DNA of 64,000 nucleotides from Pseudohoeflea suaedae (GCF_004354915.1 NZ_SMSI01000001.1:744001-808000); one strand, 5' to 3'; shown: positions 19,312 through 29,099, numbered from the stretch's first letter. Made by a program: numbers and translations. Notes: a model not told the origin generated them from the sequence alone.

Positions 19312-20244
19312 TCAGGCGAATTCCGCCGCGGTCTCGAACGTGATGAGATGGCGGCGGGCGACCGCATCCACGTCGCGCGAGTAACCGCCGCCCATCACCG
19401 AGACGACGGGAATTTCCCTTTCCCGGAAAAAGGAAAATACCGCCCGGTCGCGCCCCCGCAGTCCCTGATCGGTCAGCGCCAGCCTGCCCAGGCGGTCCTC
19501 GCAATGCGGATCGACCCCGGCATTGTAGAAGACGATATCGGGCGCGAAATCCTCCAATGTCCGAGGCAGCAGCCAGTCGAGCATTTCGAGATAGGCCTCG
19601 TCCCGCACGCCATCGGGCAACTCGACGTCGATGGACGAGGCAGGCTTGTGCACCGGGTAGTTCTTCGCCGAATGCATCGAGACCGTCCGGATTCGTGGAT
19701 CATCGGCGCAGATCCGTGCCGTCCCGTCGCCCTGATGAACATCGAGATCGATCACCAGCGCGCGGTCGATGGAACCGTCTGCCAGAAGAACCTTGGCTGC
19801 CACTGCAACATCGTTGAACGTGCAGAAGCCCGCGCCTGATTCCCGGCGTGCGTGATGACTGCCGCCCGCCGTGTTGCATGCGACGCCGGTTTCGAGCGCC
19901 AGCCGGGCGGCCATCACGGTTCCTGCGGAGGCGAGTTGCGCGCGCAACGAAACGCGTTCGGACACCTCGAAGCCGATCTCCCGCTCGATCTCGCGCGGCA
20001 CGTTGAGGGAGAGCACCTGGTCGACATAGGTCGGGCTGTGGGCGAGCGACAGCCAGGCTGCGGGCGCAGGCGCCGGACGGATCACCGTTTCGGGCAGCGC
20101 CAGTCCGCGATCGACGATCAGCTCGAAAACACGGCTGTACTTGCTCATCGGAAAGCGATGTTCGGGATCGAACTGCGCGTCGTATTGGGGGATGTGGACG
20201 ATGGGCGGCTTTGGCATGGTGCGGTGAATATGGGGCTTTGGCAT
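19312..20244 (-). CDS. histone deacetylase family protein
   Basis: A 310-residue member of the arginase/deacetylase superfamily, as in bacterial acetylpolyamine or acetoin-utilisation type amidohydrolases. Zinc and catalytic motifs are visible: GGSHHARRESGAGFCTFND, with the paired histidines, DLDVHQGDGTA with the first Asp/His ligands, YNAGVDPHCEDRLG and VMGGGYSRD. It removes acetyl or similar acyl groups from an amine; the natural substrate is unknown. The start is uncertain: family similarity begins near the second ATG at 20217 (MPKPPIVHIPQY) and neither start has a clear ribosome site. The gene converges with the DUF6460 gene. Confidence 0.87.
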   Translation of the reverse strand: MPKPHIHRTMPKPPIVHIPQYDAQFDPEHRFPMSKYSRVFELIVDRGLALPETVIRPAPAPAAWLSLAHSPTYVDQVLSLNVPREIEREIGFEVSERVSLRAQLASAGTVMAARLALETGVACNTAGGSHHARRESGAGFCTFNDVAVAAKVLLADGSIDRALVIDLDVHQGDGTARICADDPRIRTVSMHSAKNYPVHKPASSIDVELPDGVRDEAYLEMLDWLLPRTLEDFAPDIVFYNAGVDPHCEDRLGRLALTDQGLRGRDRAVFSFFREREIPVVSVMGGGYSRDVDAVARRHLITFETAAEFA

Positions 20245-20356
20245 CTGCGCGTCGAGATCTGCCGGTACCGCTCACGCCCGCGCTCTGCTTGCTCTTTACA
20301 GCAATCGGTGAAAGGCGCAGGTAGACGTCTGACTTCTCCCGCCCGGGTATTCGACC

Positions 20357-21733
20357 TTGGATCAACAGACATCAGCGCCCCGCACGGCCAGCAAGCCCTT
20401 CGCCGTCACCCATCGCATGGTCTTTGCCATTGCGTTGCCGATGACGCTTGCCTTCCTGACGACACCGCTTCTCGGCCTGGTGGATACCGCCGTCGTCGGT
20501 CGGCTCGGCGATGCCGCGCTGATCGGTGGACTGGCCGTCGGTGCGATGCTGTTCGACATCGTTTTCACCGCTTTCAATTTTCTCCGCTCGTCGACCACGG
20601 GACTCGCCGCCCAGGCGATGGGCCGCGAGGACTGGGTGGAACAGCAGGCCATCTTCTGGCGCGCTCTGATCACGTCCGCAGTCGTCGGCGCACTCGTCGT
20701 CGTTGCGAGTCCGGTGCTGATCTGGGCGGGACTGATCTTCATGAGTCCCGGCGAAAACGTGGGCGCCGCGGCTCAGACCTATCTCGCAATCCGTGTCCTC
20801 TCGGCACCCGTCGCTCTTGCCAATTACGTGGTTCTCGGCTTCGTGCTCGGACAGGGGCGTTCCGGTCTCGGACTGCTTCTCCAGACGGTGATCTACGGCA
20901 CCAATATCGTGCTTTCGATCCTGTTCGGCCTGTATCTCGGCTGGGGCCTGCCGGGGGTCGCATGGGCTACGGTGATATCGGAAATCATCGGCTGCGCTGC
21001 TGGTCTGCTGATCGTCATCTCCGGCTTTCGTGCCGTGGCACGTCCGGCCTGGAGCAAGATCCTGGATGCCGCCGCGCTCAAGCGCCTTCTGTCGCTCAAC
21101 ACCGACATCATGATCCGCAGCCTCGGCCTGATGTTCGCCTTCGTCTGGTTCACCCGGCTTGGTGCGGCGCTCGGCGAACTGCAGCTGGCCGCCAACGCAA
21201 TCCTGATGAACGTCTTCATGGTCGCAAGCTACTATCTCGACGGACTTGCGAACGCGGCCGAACAGATCGTCGGTCGTGCCGTCGGTGCAAATCATCGACC
21301 GGCATTCATCCGTGCCATCAAGCTGACCACGCTCTGGAGCTTCGTCTGCGCCGGTGTCACCACGCTTCTCTTTCTGGTTTTCGGTGACCGGGTGATCACG
21401 ATGCTGACCACGGTCCCGGAAGTCCGCGAGCTGGCGAGCGTCTATCTGCCATGGGCGGCGCTCACCGCACTCACCGGAGCGCTGGCCTTCGAGATGGACG
21501 GCGTGTTCATCGGGGCAACCTGGTCGCGCGACATGCGCAACATGATGCTGATCGTGCTGCCGTTCTTCGTTCTGGCCGCCCATTTCCTGGGCCAGGCCTT
21601 CGGCAATCACGGACTATGGGCGGCGCTCAACATCTTCCTGGCTGGCCGGGGCGTCTTTCTGATGATCGTGCTCCCGCGCCGTACGCGGGAGACGTTCGTT
21701 GCATGTCACGCGGGCAGCGAGCGGCTGGCGTAA
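20357..21733 (+). CDS. MATE family multidrug efflux transporter (DinF-like)
   Basis: A 458-residue membrane protein with about 12 hydrophobic segments in two related halves, as in MATE antiporters (for example MVFAIALPMTLAFLTTPLLG at the start of the first half and DIMIRSLGLMFAFVWFTRLG at the start of the second). The DinF-type N-terminus with GLVDTAVVGRLGDAALIGG is clear. It would export cationic drugs or metabolites using Na+ or H+. The start appears to be TTG at 20357; the next ATG (20417) would remove part of the first helix. The 3' end overlaps the convergent pyrD gene by 28 bases. Confidence 0.88.
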   Translation: MDQQTSAPRTASKPFAVTHRMVFAIALPMTLAFLTTPLLGLVDTAVVGRLGDAALIGGLAVGAMLFDIVFTAFNFLRSSTTGLAAQAMGREDWVEQQAIFWRALITSAVVGALVVVASPVLIWAGLIFMSPGENVGAAAQTYLAIRVLSAPVALANYVVLGFVLGQGRSGLGLLLQTVIYGTNIVLSILFGLYLGWGLPGVAWATVISEIIGCAAGLLIVISGFRAVARPAWSKILDAAALKRLLSLNTDIMIRSLGLMFAFVWFTRLGAALGELQLAANAILMNVFMVASYYLDGLANAAEQIVGRAVGANHRPAFIRAIKLTTLWSFVCAGVTTLLFLVFGDRVITMLTTVPEVRELASVYLPWAALTALTGALAFEMDGVFIGATWSRDMRNMMLIVLPFFVLAAHFLGQAFGNHGLWAALNIFLAGRGVFLMIVLPRRTRETFVACHAGSERLA

Positions 21734-22788
21734 TCGGCAGTCTTCCTGTCGCGAAGCTCCGAAATGTTGTCGAGCCCCTCGGCTGCGCACAGATCCTTCA
21801 ATCCTTCGAGGATGCGCACCGCCAGCAGCGGCCCGCCATAGATGAAGCCCGAATAGATCTGGACGAGGTCCGCGCCCGCACGGATCTTTTCGGCTGCCGT
21901 CTCCGCATTCTCGATGCCGCCGACGCCGATCAGCGGCATGTCGGGGCCGACACGCTGGCGCATCTTTGCGAGCACGATGGTCGACCGCAGAAAGACCGGG
22001 CGGCCTGACAGCCCTCCGGCCTGGTCGGCATTGCGAGCCCCTTCCACGTCCCGGCGCGACAGGGTGGTGTTGGAGATCACGATGCCGTCGATCGTGTGAG
22101 CCGCACATTCCTCGGCGATGGCATCGATCTCCTCCTCGCCGAGGTCCGGCGCGATCTTCAGGAAGACGGGCCGGCGGACGGACTGGCGATCGCGTTCCTC
22201 CAGCACACGCTCGAAAAGCTCCTTGAGGCTCTCGCGGGTCTGCAGGCTCCTGAGCCCCGGTGTGTTGGGCGAGGAGATGTTGGCGGTGAAATAGTCGGCC
22301 ACCTCGTTGAAGGCGGTAATGCCGGCAACGTAGTCGCCGATCCGGTCGTCACTGTCCTTGTTGGCTCCGATATTGACGCCGAGCACGCCCTTGAAGCTGC
22401 GGCCGTTGAGCCGCGAGAGCACTTCCGCATGGCCGTCATTGTTGAACCCCATGCGGTTGATGATGCCGCGATGACCGGGCAAGCGGAAGATCCGCGGTGC
22501 GGGATTGCCGTCCTGCGCCTTTGGCGTCACCGAGCCGATCTCGACCGCACCGAAACCCAGCCGGAAGAGGCCGGAGACGGCCTTGGCGTTCTTGTCGAAG
22601 CCTGCGGCCATGCCGAGAGGATTGGCGAACTGGAGGCCTGCGACCGTCGTCGCCAGACCGGCACCCGAAGGGATGTCGGGCCGCGGCCCGTAGCCGGAGG
22701 AAAGGGCCTTGATGGCAAGGTTGTGAGCCTGTTCTGGCGGCAGGGCGAAGAGAAGGTCGCGACCGAAATCGTAGAATGAATTGCTCAC
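21706..22788 (-). CDS. pyrD: dihydroorotate dehydrogenase (quinone), class 2
   Basis: A 360-residue membrane-associated class 2 enzyme that oxidises dihydroorotate to orotate in pyrimidine synthesis and passes electrons to quinone. FMN/substrate motifs are seen: GMAAGFDKNAKAV, NRMGFNNDG, ANISSPNTPGLRSLQ (with the class 2 catalytic Ser), KIAPDLGEEEI and IGVGGIENAETAAEKI. The N-terminal amphipathic helix expected in class 2 enzymes is present (MSNSFYDFGRDLLFALPPEQ). The start overlaps the stop of the DUF952 gene (ATGA), and the end overlaps the convergent MATE gene, so both boundaries are tightly packed. Confidence 0.95.
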   Translation of the reverse strand: MSNSFYDFGRDLLFALPPEQAHNLAIKALSSGYGPRPDIPSGAGLATTVAGLQFANPLGMAAGFDKNAKAVSGLFRLGFGAVEIGSVTPKAQDGNPAPRIFRLPGHRGIINRMGFNNDGHAEVLSRLNGRSFKGVLGVNIGANKDSDDRIGDYVAGITAFNEVADYFTANISSPNTPGLRSLQTRESLKELFERVLEERDRQSVRRPVFLKIAPDLGEEEIDAIAEECAAHTIDGIVISNTTLSRRDVEGARNADQAGGLSGRPVFLRSTIVLAKMRQRVGPDMPLIGVGGIENAETAAEKIRAGADLVQIYSGFIYGGPLLAVRILEGLKDLCAAEGLDNISELRDRKTADYASRSLPA

Positions 22789-23132
22789 GCGTCGAACTCC
22801 GGGAAAGTGTGGCTGCCGTCCTCGTTCATCGGAAGCGGCTTGATCCAGCGGACCGCGGAAAGCGGAAGCGCCGCGTAGAGATGCGGAAACAACTGTCCCC
22901 CGCGCGAGGGTTCATAGACCAGTTCCTCGCCCAGCTGGTCGGCATTGATCGCGACCAGCAGGAGATCGTCCTGGCCCTTGAAATGCCTGGCTGCGGTTTC
23001 TTCCGCCTGCTCGGCGGTCGAGAAGTGGATATAGCCGTCGGCATGGTCGATCGGTGCGCCTTCGAATACGCCTTTTTCCTCGGCCTCGCGCCAGAGATCG
23101 CGTGTCGCGATCTTGTAGATGATGGGGTTCAT
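22785..23132 (-). CDS. DUF952 domain-containing protein
   Basis: A 115-residue soluble protein with the conserved DUF952 pattern: YKIATRDLWREAEEKGVFEG, then DHADGYIHFSTAEQAEETA and later DDLLLVAINADQLGEELVYE and RGGQLFPHLYAALPLSAVRW. The family is common in proteobacteria; its fold resembles ADP-ribosyl-related proteins but its function is not established. It is immediately upstream of and overlaps pyrD, an arrangement conserved in rhizobia, so the two are probably co-transcribed. Confidence 0.88.
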   Translation of the reverse strand: MNPIIYKIATRDLWREAEEKGVFEGAPIDHADGYIHFSTAEQAEETAARHFKGQDDLLLVAINADQLGEELVYEPSRGGQLFPHLYAALPLSAVRWIKPLPMNEDGSHTFPEFDA

Positions 23133-23233
23133 TTGTCCGCCCGTTATTGCCTGCTATGTATTCGGTAATGGGCCTTACCCGATTTCCGGCAGGATTGCAT
23201 GCGAGGGTGAGGCGATTTGAAAGGGAGGTTGCC

Positions 23234-23719
23234 ATGAACAGGTCTTTTGTCCCCATGCTGTTTGCGGGCGCGATGCTTGCCTGCGGCTCTGCGCCTGTCA
23301 GCGCGCAGGACAGTGCCGATACTGCTTCAGGCCGTTATGTTCTCGAACGGACCGATGAAGGTCTCGTCCGTCTCGATACGCTGACGGGAGAAATGTCCGT
23401 CTGCGAACAGAAATCGGAACAGGTGGTCTGCAAGCTGCCCGCCGACGAACGTCGCGCGGTCAACGAGCATATCGCCGAACTGGAAGCCAGGATCGAGCGT
23501 CTCGAAAAACGGGTAGCTGCACTCGGGACGGGACCCGGCGAGCAAGATGGGAAGAACACGCTGCCGAGCGACGAGGAGCTCGATGAGGCCTTCAACATGA
23601 TGGAGAAGTTCATCTACCGCTTCTTCGATGTCTTCAAGGACCTCGACGAACGCAAGGAGAGGCCGGCAGAGCCCGGGCCGCTCGATCCGCAAGGCGACGA
23701 TCTCCCGCGCAAGACCTGA
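23234..23719 (+). CDS. exported hypothetical protein with coiled coil
   Basis: A 161-residue protein with a signal peptide (FVPMLFAGAMLACGSAPVSA, cleavage about residue 24) and a mature part that includes a predicted coiled coil (AVNEHIAELEARIERLEKRV, about residues 75-95) and an acidic/proline tail. I choose the ATG at 23234 because AGGGAGG lies 5-11 bases before it; the upstream in-frame extension is not supported. Two cysteines (SVCEQKSEQVVCKLP) might form a disulfide in the periplasm. I do not recognise the family and can give no function. Confidence 0.7.
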   Translation: MNRSFVPMLFAGAMLACGSAPVSAQDSADTASGRYVLERTDEGLVRLDTLTGEMSVCEQKSEQVVCKLPADERRAVNEHIAELEARIERLEKRVAALGTGPGEQDGKNTLPSDEELDEAFNMMEKFIYRFFDVFKDLDERKERPAEPGPLDPQGDDLPRKT

Positions 23720-23781
23720 GCGGTGCAACTCCAAGCCTCCTGGCGCCGTTGGGTGGTCATGGATTGATCCGGAGAAAATGA

Positions 23782-24090
23782 ATGACCCCGTTGCGCCTTC
23801 TCATCGCCGTTCTCGCACTCGCCTTTGCCGTCCTCATCGTCTGGGCGATCGGGACGGGAACCTTCTCGGAAGCCGGAGCCTGGCTGGTGAGCGAGCCGTG
23901 GGGACTGGTCAGCATGGCCGATCTCTATCTCGGCTTTCTGCTGTCCTCGACCGTGATCTTCTTCTTCGAGCGCAGATGGTGGGTGGCGGCCCTGTGGATC
24001 TTTCCGATACCCTTTCTCGGCAATGTCTGGACGGCCGTCTGGTTCGTCCTGCGGCTGCCGGAAATGGCCCGCCGGCTAGGGCGCACTTAG
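23782..24090 (+). CDS. small multi-pass membrane protein
   Basis: A 102-residue very hydrophobic protein with three likely membrane helices (about 4-24, 45-63 and 67-90; RRWWVAALWIFPIPFLGNVW in the last). It resembles DUF1475-type small membrane proteins, but I am not sure of the family. It is preceded by a GGAGAAA ribosome site and lies between the exported coiled-coil protein and the response regulator, on the same strand. Function unknown. Confidence 0.65.
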   Translation: MTPLRLLIAVLALAFAVLIVWAIGTGTFSEAGAWLVSEPWGLVSMADLYLGFLLSSTVIFFFERRWWVAALWIFPIPFLGNVWTAVWFVLRLPEMARRLGRT

Positions 24091-24188
24091 TCACATTTAC
24101 GGGGCCATGCTCCGCCAGCATGTCGAAGCAATTTCTTGCCAAGCCTGTATTTCCGGACTATTCGGAACTCTTGGGGGGAATGCGAGAC

Positions 24189-24845
24189 ATGACGCAACAG
24201 ACGTTCATTATCGCCGACGATCATCCGCTTTTCCGCGGCGCAATGCGACAGGCGCTGGAAGGAACGGGCGAGGAACCGGCCATCATAGAGGCAGGCGATC
24301 TCGACAACGCCCGCAAGGCTGCCGCCGATCATCCCGACTGCGATCTCATCCTGCTCGATCTCGCCATGCCCGGCGTCTCCGGCCTGTCCGGCCTGATCGC
24401 CTTTCGCGCGGAATTCCCGAGCCTGCCGGTGGTCGTGGTTTCCGCCACCGACGATTCCGCCACCATCCGCCGTGCCCTGGAATTGGGCGCTTCAGGCTTC
24501 ATCTCCAAGTCCGCCAGTATCGAGGAAATCCGCACCGGTGTCCGTGCCGTCATGGACGGCGACGTCTACACCCCGTATGGAATTGACCTGGGTGCCGAGC
24601 ACGATCCGGAGATCACCGCGTTGATCAACCGCCTCAATACGCTCACGCCGCAACAGGGCAGGGTGCTCAACATGCTCGCCGAGGGGCTTTTGAACAAGCA
24701 GATCGCCTACGAGCTGTCGGTGTCGGAAGCCACCATCAAGGCGCATGTCTCGGCGGTGCTGCAGAAGCTCGGCGTCGACAGCAGGACCCAGGCCGTTATC
24801 CAGCTGCAGAAGATCGGCGCGGAAGTTCTCGCAACCGGCGAATAG
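24189..24845 (+). CDS. LuxR-family response regulator (CrbR-like)
   Basis: A 218-residue two-component regulator. The receiver has the acidic pair ADDH at 9-12, phosphoacceptor Asp57 (LLLDLAMPG region), and the Lys of ISKSAS near 105. A GerE/LuxR helix-turn-helix lies at about 152-212 (LTPQQGRVLNMLAEGLLNKQ, then SEATIKAHVSAVLQKLGV). It faces a hybrid kinase with an SLC5 transporter domain, tail to tail. That kinase/regulator pair is the CrbS/CrbR type that controls the acetate switch (acs and the actP-like symporter) in Vibrio and Pseudomonas. An alternative in-frame ATG at 24180 is less likely because it sits against the GGGGGG ribosome site. Confidence 0.85.
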   Translation: MTQQTFIIADDHPLFRGAMRQALEGTGEEPAIIEAGDLDNARKAAADHPDCDLILLDLAMPGVSGLSGLIAFRAEFPSLPVVVVSATDDSATIRRALELGASGFISKSASIEEIRTGVRAVMDGDVYTPYGIDLGAEHDPEITALINRLNTLTPQQGRVLNMLAEGLLNKQIAYELSVSEATIKAHVSAVLQKLGVDSRTQAVIQLQKIGAEVLATGE

Positions 24846-24858
24846 GGTCTGGTCCTGG

Positions 24859-27800
24859 CTACTCTGCCGCGGCCTTCCTGACGGCGGCGACCTGATTGAG
24901 AAATGCCCTGAGTGCGGCCGGCTTGACCGGCTTGTTCTGGATCGCGATCCGTTCGGCCTCCGCGAGCGCGCGAACCTCCGGCGTCCTGTCGGCTGTCAGG
25001 AGAAGCGCGGGAATGTCCGCGCCGAAGCTCGCGCGGACCGCCATGATCGCATCGGTGCCGAAGCCTTCGTCGAGATGATAGTCGGCCAGGATCGCGTCAG
25101 GCAGGGTTTCGCATTTGAGCGCCTCTTCGATTGAGGCGGCGGCCGATACGCTGCAGCCCCAGCCGGTCAGCAGCAATGCCATGCCTTCGAGGATTTTCGG
25201 CTCGTTGTCGATGCAGAGCACCCGCATCCCGTCGAGCGGTTTGATCGGCTGCGCGTCGGCAGGCTGTGCGATGGCCTGAAGCCGCTTGACGTTGGTCTCG
25301 ATCGGCAGGGCGACCCGGAATTGCGTGCCCCGTCCGGGTTCCGAGGAGATCTCGACGTTGAGATTGAGCACGCGTGCAATGCGATCGACGATCGAAAGGC
25401 CCAAGCCCAGGCCCGAGGCGGTGCGTGCGCCTTCGTCCAGCCGCGCGAATTCGCGGAACACGGTGCGGAACTTGGTCGAGGGGATGCCGATCCCGGTGTC
25501 GAGGACTTGCAGCACCGCGGTCTTGCCGCGTCGCCTCACGCCAATGAGCACGCGGCCTTCGCGGGTATATTTGATGGCGTTGGAGACGAGGTTCTGGATC
25601 AGCCGCCGCAACAGGTTGGGATCCGTGCGGATATAGGCGCTGGTCGGCACCACCGTGAAGCTCAGGTTCTTCTCGCGCGCGACGGGGGCGAAATCCGTCA
25701 GCACGCGGTTGAGCACGTCCTGCAGCGGAAAGCTCGCGATCCTCGGCTTCATGGCGCCGGTATCGAGGCGGGAAATGTCGAGCACCGCGCCGAGAATGGT
25801 CTCCACAGATTCCAGCGAGGAATCGATATTGCGCACCACGTCCTGATTGGCCGAATCGCCGAGCCGCTCGACGAGCGTCGAAGAATAGAGCCGCGCGGCA
25901 TTGAGCGGCTGGAGAATGTCGTGGCCCGCGGCCGCCAGGAAACGGGTCTTGCCGATATTGGCATCTTCTGCGGCCTGCTGAGCCTTTTCCAGCTCCTTGT
26001 TCACGCGCGTCAGTTCGCCGGTGCGTTCCGCCACCCGCTGTTCCAGTGTCTCGTTCGCCTGCTTGAGGGCGATGTCCGCGGCGACCCGCTCGGTGATGTC
26101 GGCATAGGTCGTCACGAAGCCGTTGTCGGGCATCGGGTTCGAGCGGATTTCGATGATCCGCTGCGGATTGCCCGCAGTGATCGTGAAGGGCGTGTCCATG
26201 GTCAGGAACTGCCTGAGCGTCTCGCTTTCCGATCCTTCCTCGATGTCGCCGCGGTCAGCCAGAATGCGCAGGATGCTTTCGAGCGAGGTGCCGACCTGGC
26301 CGACCTGCTCGGGCAGGTCGAAGAGCGCGCGGAAGCGCCTGTTCCAGACGGTGAGGCGGTTCGAACTGTCGAAGACCGTAATGCCCTGGTCGAGCTGGCC
26401 GAGCGCGGTCTGCAGGAGGTCGCGATTGTACTGCAGCGCGTCGGATGCCTCGTCGAGAAGCCGGGCGGCGTCGCCGGGCAGTTCGTCGGCGCGCTGGAAG
26501 AGGAGGGTGAGAACGAGCCGCGCCGATGACGAGCCGATGGCGCTGGCGAGCAATTGTTCGGCGAAGCGCAACAGCCCCATGTCGGCCGGGTCCTCGTCGC
26601 GGATCCAGTGGCCGAGGGAAAGCTCGTAGGAGTGAAAGGAGCGCTCGGTGCGTTCGGGGCCGAGATAGCGCCCGATCGTCTGCTTGAGATTGCCGACAGT
26701 GACCTTGGTCTTCCAGCCAGACCGCGGCAGTTTCTGCCTGCGGCCTTCGGGGATGAACACGGCAGCCTGCACGCGCTCGATCGACCGCGCGCGGCGCGAC
26801 AGCGACCCGACGATGTAGCAGACGGTATTGACGATCAGGCTGAGTAGCACTGCGGTGAACAGCGGGTCGCCGCTGATGCCGGTATTGTCGATGCCGGGGA
26901 TCAGGAAGGAAAGGACCGCATCCGCGATGTGAGAATTGTCCGGCCCGCCGAGACTCGGCAGAAGCAGGATGTAGCCCCAGACCAGAATGCCGCTGATGAG
27001 GCCCGCAATCGCCCCGCGCGCATTCGCCTGCCGCCAGAAAAGCCCGCCGAAAAAGGCCGGCGCGAGTTGTGCGATGGCGGCAAACGAAAGCAGACCGATG
27101 GAGGCAAGCCCCGCATTGGTGTCGATGGAACGGTAATAGGCGAAGCCCAGAAACAGGATGCCGGCGATGGCGGTCCGCCTGATCCACAGGATCGTCCGCG
27201 GGAAATCGCCGCCCGGCATGCGCTTGTCGCGGTTTCGCAGCACCAGCGGCACGATCAGGTCGTTGGACGCCATGATGGCGACGGCGACCGAGGCGACGAT
27301 GACCATCGCCGTGGCTGCCGAAAACCCGCCCAGGAAGGTCGCGAGCGCTAGAAGCGGCATGTCGTTGTTGAGCGGCAGCGACAATACGAAGAGATCGCTC
27401 GTGCCTTCGGGCCCGAACTGCATCAGGCCGGCCATGGCGACCGGCAGCACGAAGAGGTTGATCGCGACGAGATAGAGCGGCAGCAACCAGCGTGCGAGCT
27501 TGAGTTCCGCCGCAGTTCGGTTTTCGACCACCATCACGTGGAACTGGCGCGGCAGGAGAATGATCGCCACCGCCGACAATCCGATCAGCAGCGCCCATCG
27601 CGTCGGCCCGGTCTCGTAGGCCAGCGAGCGCTGAACGTCGGCATTGCTGCGTGCGGCGGTGAGAAGATCCATCGGCCCGTCGAACAGGATGAAGACCACC
27701 GCCAGCCCGATTGCCGTGAAGGCGACGAGCTTGATGAGCGATTCCATTGCCACTGCCAGGATGAGCCCGTCCTGATGCTCGGTGGCGTCCGTATGCCGCG

Positions 27801-28344
27801 TGCCGAAGATCATTGCGAAGATCGCCAGCAGGAAGGTCACGAAAAGCGAGATGTCGGCGAACAGGAAATTGTCGGTAAGAAGCTCGAAGGCCTCGATGTT
27901 GATCATCGTGGAAACCGAGCTCGACACCGCCTTCAGCTGCAGCGCGATATAGGGAACCGAGCCGATCACCGCAATCAGCGCCACGATGGCCGCCACCGTC
28001 GGGTTCTTGCCGTAGCGGGCGGCCATGAAGTCGGCGATCGAGGTAATGCGCTCGGCCTTGGCGAGGGTCACGATGCGGGTGATCAGCGGCATGCCCAGGG
28101 TGAACATCAGGACCGGGCCGATATAGATGCCGATGAACTCCCAGCCCTGGCTCGCGGCGAGCCCCACGCCGCCGTAATAGGTCCACGAGGTGCAGTAGAT
28201 CGCCAGGCTGAGCGAATAGATGATCGGCCGCCCGACACTCTGCCGCAGTCGCCGTGTTCCGGCGCGGTCGCCATAGGCGGCGATCACGAACAGAAGCAGC
28301 ATGTACGACAGCGCCGATCCGAAGATCAGCCAGCCAGGCAGCAT
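24859..28344 (-). CDS. SLC5-transporter/hybrid histidine kinase (CrbS-like)
   Basis: A 1161-residue membrane sensor. Residues about 1-510 form a 12-13 helix sodium:solute symporter domain (SSF/SLC5), then an STAC-like linker, a PAS domain (about 640-740), HisKA with the phospho-His808 (GHDILQPLNA), a HATPase domain (G2-type box SGLGLGLSIVDRI) and a C-terminal receiver with Asp1088 (ILADYHLDEG). Start 28344 is fixed by a strong GGAGGGAGG site and by the first membrane helix (GWLIFGSALSYMLLLFVIAA); a longer in-frame start is polar and unlikely. The architecture is that of CrbS, thought to sense acetate flux. Its partner regulator is convergent, and an ActP-type symporter lies 2.6 kb away. Confidence 0.88.
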   Translation of the reverse strand: MLPGWLIFGSALSYMLLLFVIAAYGDRAGTRRLRQSVGRPIIYSLSLAIYCTSWTYYGGVGLAASQGWEFIGIYIGPVLMFTLGMPLITRIVTLAKAERITSIADFMAARYGKNPTVAAIVALIAVIGSVPYIALQLKAVSSSVSTMINIEAFELLTDNFLFADISLFVTFLLAIFAMIFGTRHTDATEHQDGLILAVAMESLIKLVAFTAIGLAVVFILFDGPMDLLTAARSNADVQRSLAYETGPTRWALLIGLSAVAIILLPRQFHVMVVENRTAAELKLARWLLPLYLVAINLFVLPVAMAGLMQFGPEGTSDLFVLSLPLNNDMPLLALATFLGGFSAATAMVIVASVAVAIMASNDLIVPLVLRNRDKRMPGGDFPRTILWIRRTAIAGILFLGFAYYRSIDTNAGLASIGLLSFAAIAQLAPAFFGGLFWRQANARGAIAGLISGILVWGYILLLPSLGGPDNSHIADAVLSFLIPGIDNTGISGDPLFTAVLLSLIVNTVCYIVGSLSRRARSIERVQAAVFIPEGRRQKLPRSGWKTKVTVGNLKQTIGRYLGPERTERSFHSYELSLGHWIRDEDPADMGLLRFAEQLLASAIGSSSARLVLTLLFQRADELPGDAARLLDEASDALQYNRDLLQTALGQLDQGITVFDSSNRLTVWNRRFRALFDLPEQVGQVGTSLESILRILADRGDIEEGSESETLRQFLTMDTPFTITAGNPQRIIEIRSNPMPDNGFVTTYADITERVAADIALKQANETLEQRVAERTGELTRVNKELEKAQQAAEDANIGKTRFLAAAGHDILQPLNAARLYSSTLVERLGDSANQDVVRNIDSSLESVETILGAVLDISRLDTGAMKPRIASFPLQDVLNRVLTDFAPVAREKNLSFTVVPTSAYIRTDPNLLRRLIQNLVSNAIKYTREGRVLIGVRRRGKTAVLQVLDTGIGIPSTKFRTVFREFARLDEGARTASGLGLGLSIVDRIARVLNLNVEISSEPGRGTQFRVALPIETNVKRLQAIAQPADAQPIKPLDGMRVLCIDNEPKILEGMALLLTGWGCSVSAAASIEEALKCETLPDAILADYHLDEGFGTDAIMAVRASFGADIPALLLTADRTPEVRALAEAERIAIQNKPVKPAALRAFLNQVAAVRKAAAE

Positions 28345-28562
28345 TGCGTGTCCTCCCTCCGGCCCTTTCGCGTCCCCAAAGGCCGTTTTACACGAGGCGA
28401 CGGGTATCGCCCAAATGGATTCGTCTCGGCATTTAGGTGGGTAATCGGGCACGGAGCGGATTGCTAAAAGCCCACCCGTAATTCATCGTGACGCGACCGG
28501 TTGGAGAGACGGGGTGCGCCAACCGCTCGCCGCTGTCAGGCACCCGAGGGAGACATTTCATC

Positions 28563-28979
28563 ATGATCGAAGAATTCAAGGCGTTCATCGCCAAGGGCAA
28601 TGTCATGGATCTGGCCGTCGGCGTCATCATCGGCGGGGCTTTCGGGCTCATCGTCAAGTCGCTGACCGACGACATCATCATGCCGATCGTGGGGGCGATC
28701 TTCGGAGGCTTCGATTTCTCGAACTACTTCCTGCCTTTGTCCTCGTCGGTGACCGCGGACACGCTCGAAGCTGCCCGCGAGCAGGGCGCGGTCTTCGCCT
28801 ACGGCAACTTCATCACCGTGGTGCTCAACTTCCTCATCCTTGCCTGGATCATTTTCCTCATGGTCAAGGCGGTCAACCGCATCCGTGCGGAAGAGAAGGC
28901 CAAACCGGATACCACGCCGGCCGAGCCGCCCGCCGATGTGCGCCTGCTCACCGAGATCCGCGATATCCTGAAGAAGTGA
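28563..28979 (+). CDS. mscL: large-conductance mechanosensitive channel MscL
   Basis: A 138-residue channel that opens under membrane tension and releases solutes on osmotic downshock. The N-terminal helix and first transmembrane segment ([20 protein letters not shown], then [19 protein letters not shown]) and the second transmembrane segment ([20 protein letters not shown]) are standard, followed by the charged cytoplasmic helix ending [11 protein letters not shown]. The ATG at 28563 has a GAGGGAGA site. It lies between the hybrid kinase and an aminotransferase and is probably an independent unit. Confidence 0.96.
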   Translation: MIEEFKAFIAKGNVMDLAVGVIIGGAFGLIVKSLTDDIIMPIVGAIFGGFDFSNYFLPLSSSVTADTLEAAREQGAVFAYGNFITVVLNFLILAWIIFLMVKAVNRIRAEEKAKPDTTPAEPPADVRLLTEIRDILKK

Positions 28980-29099
28980 GCCCGGCCGGGTATCCATGAG
29001 GAAACTGGCATCCATCAGGAAAATCGATTGATCCATCGATCGGAACGGCTGGACAGCGCGGCAAATTCCGTTATCGCGATGAGGCGAAGGAGTTTGCCC

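Noticed and set aside
19312-20244. A eukaryote-like histone deacetylase acquired by transfer
   Set aside because: Such amidohydrolases are common in bacteria as acetylpolyamine-type enzymes, and base composition looks like that of the neighbours.
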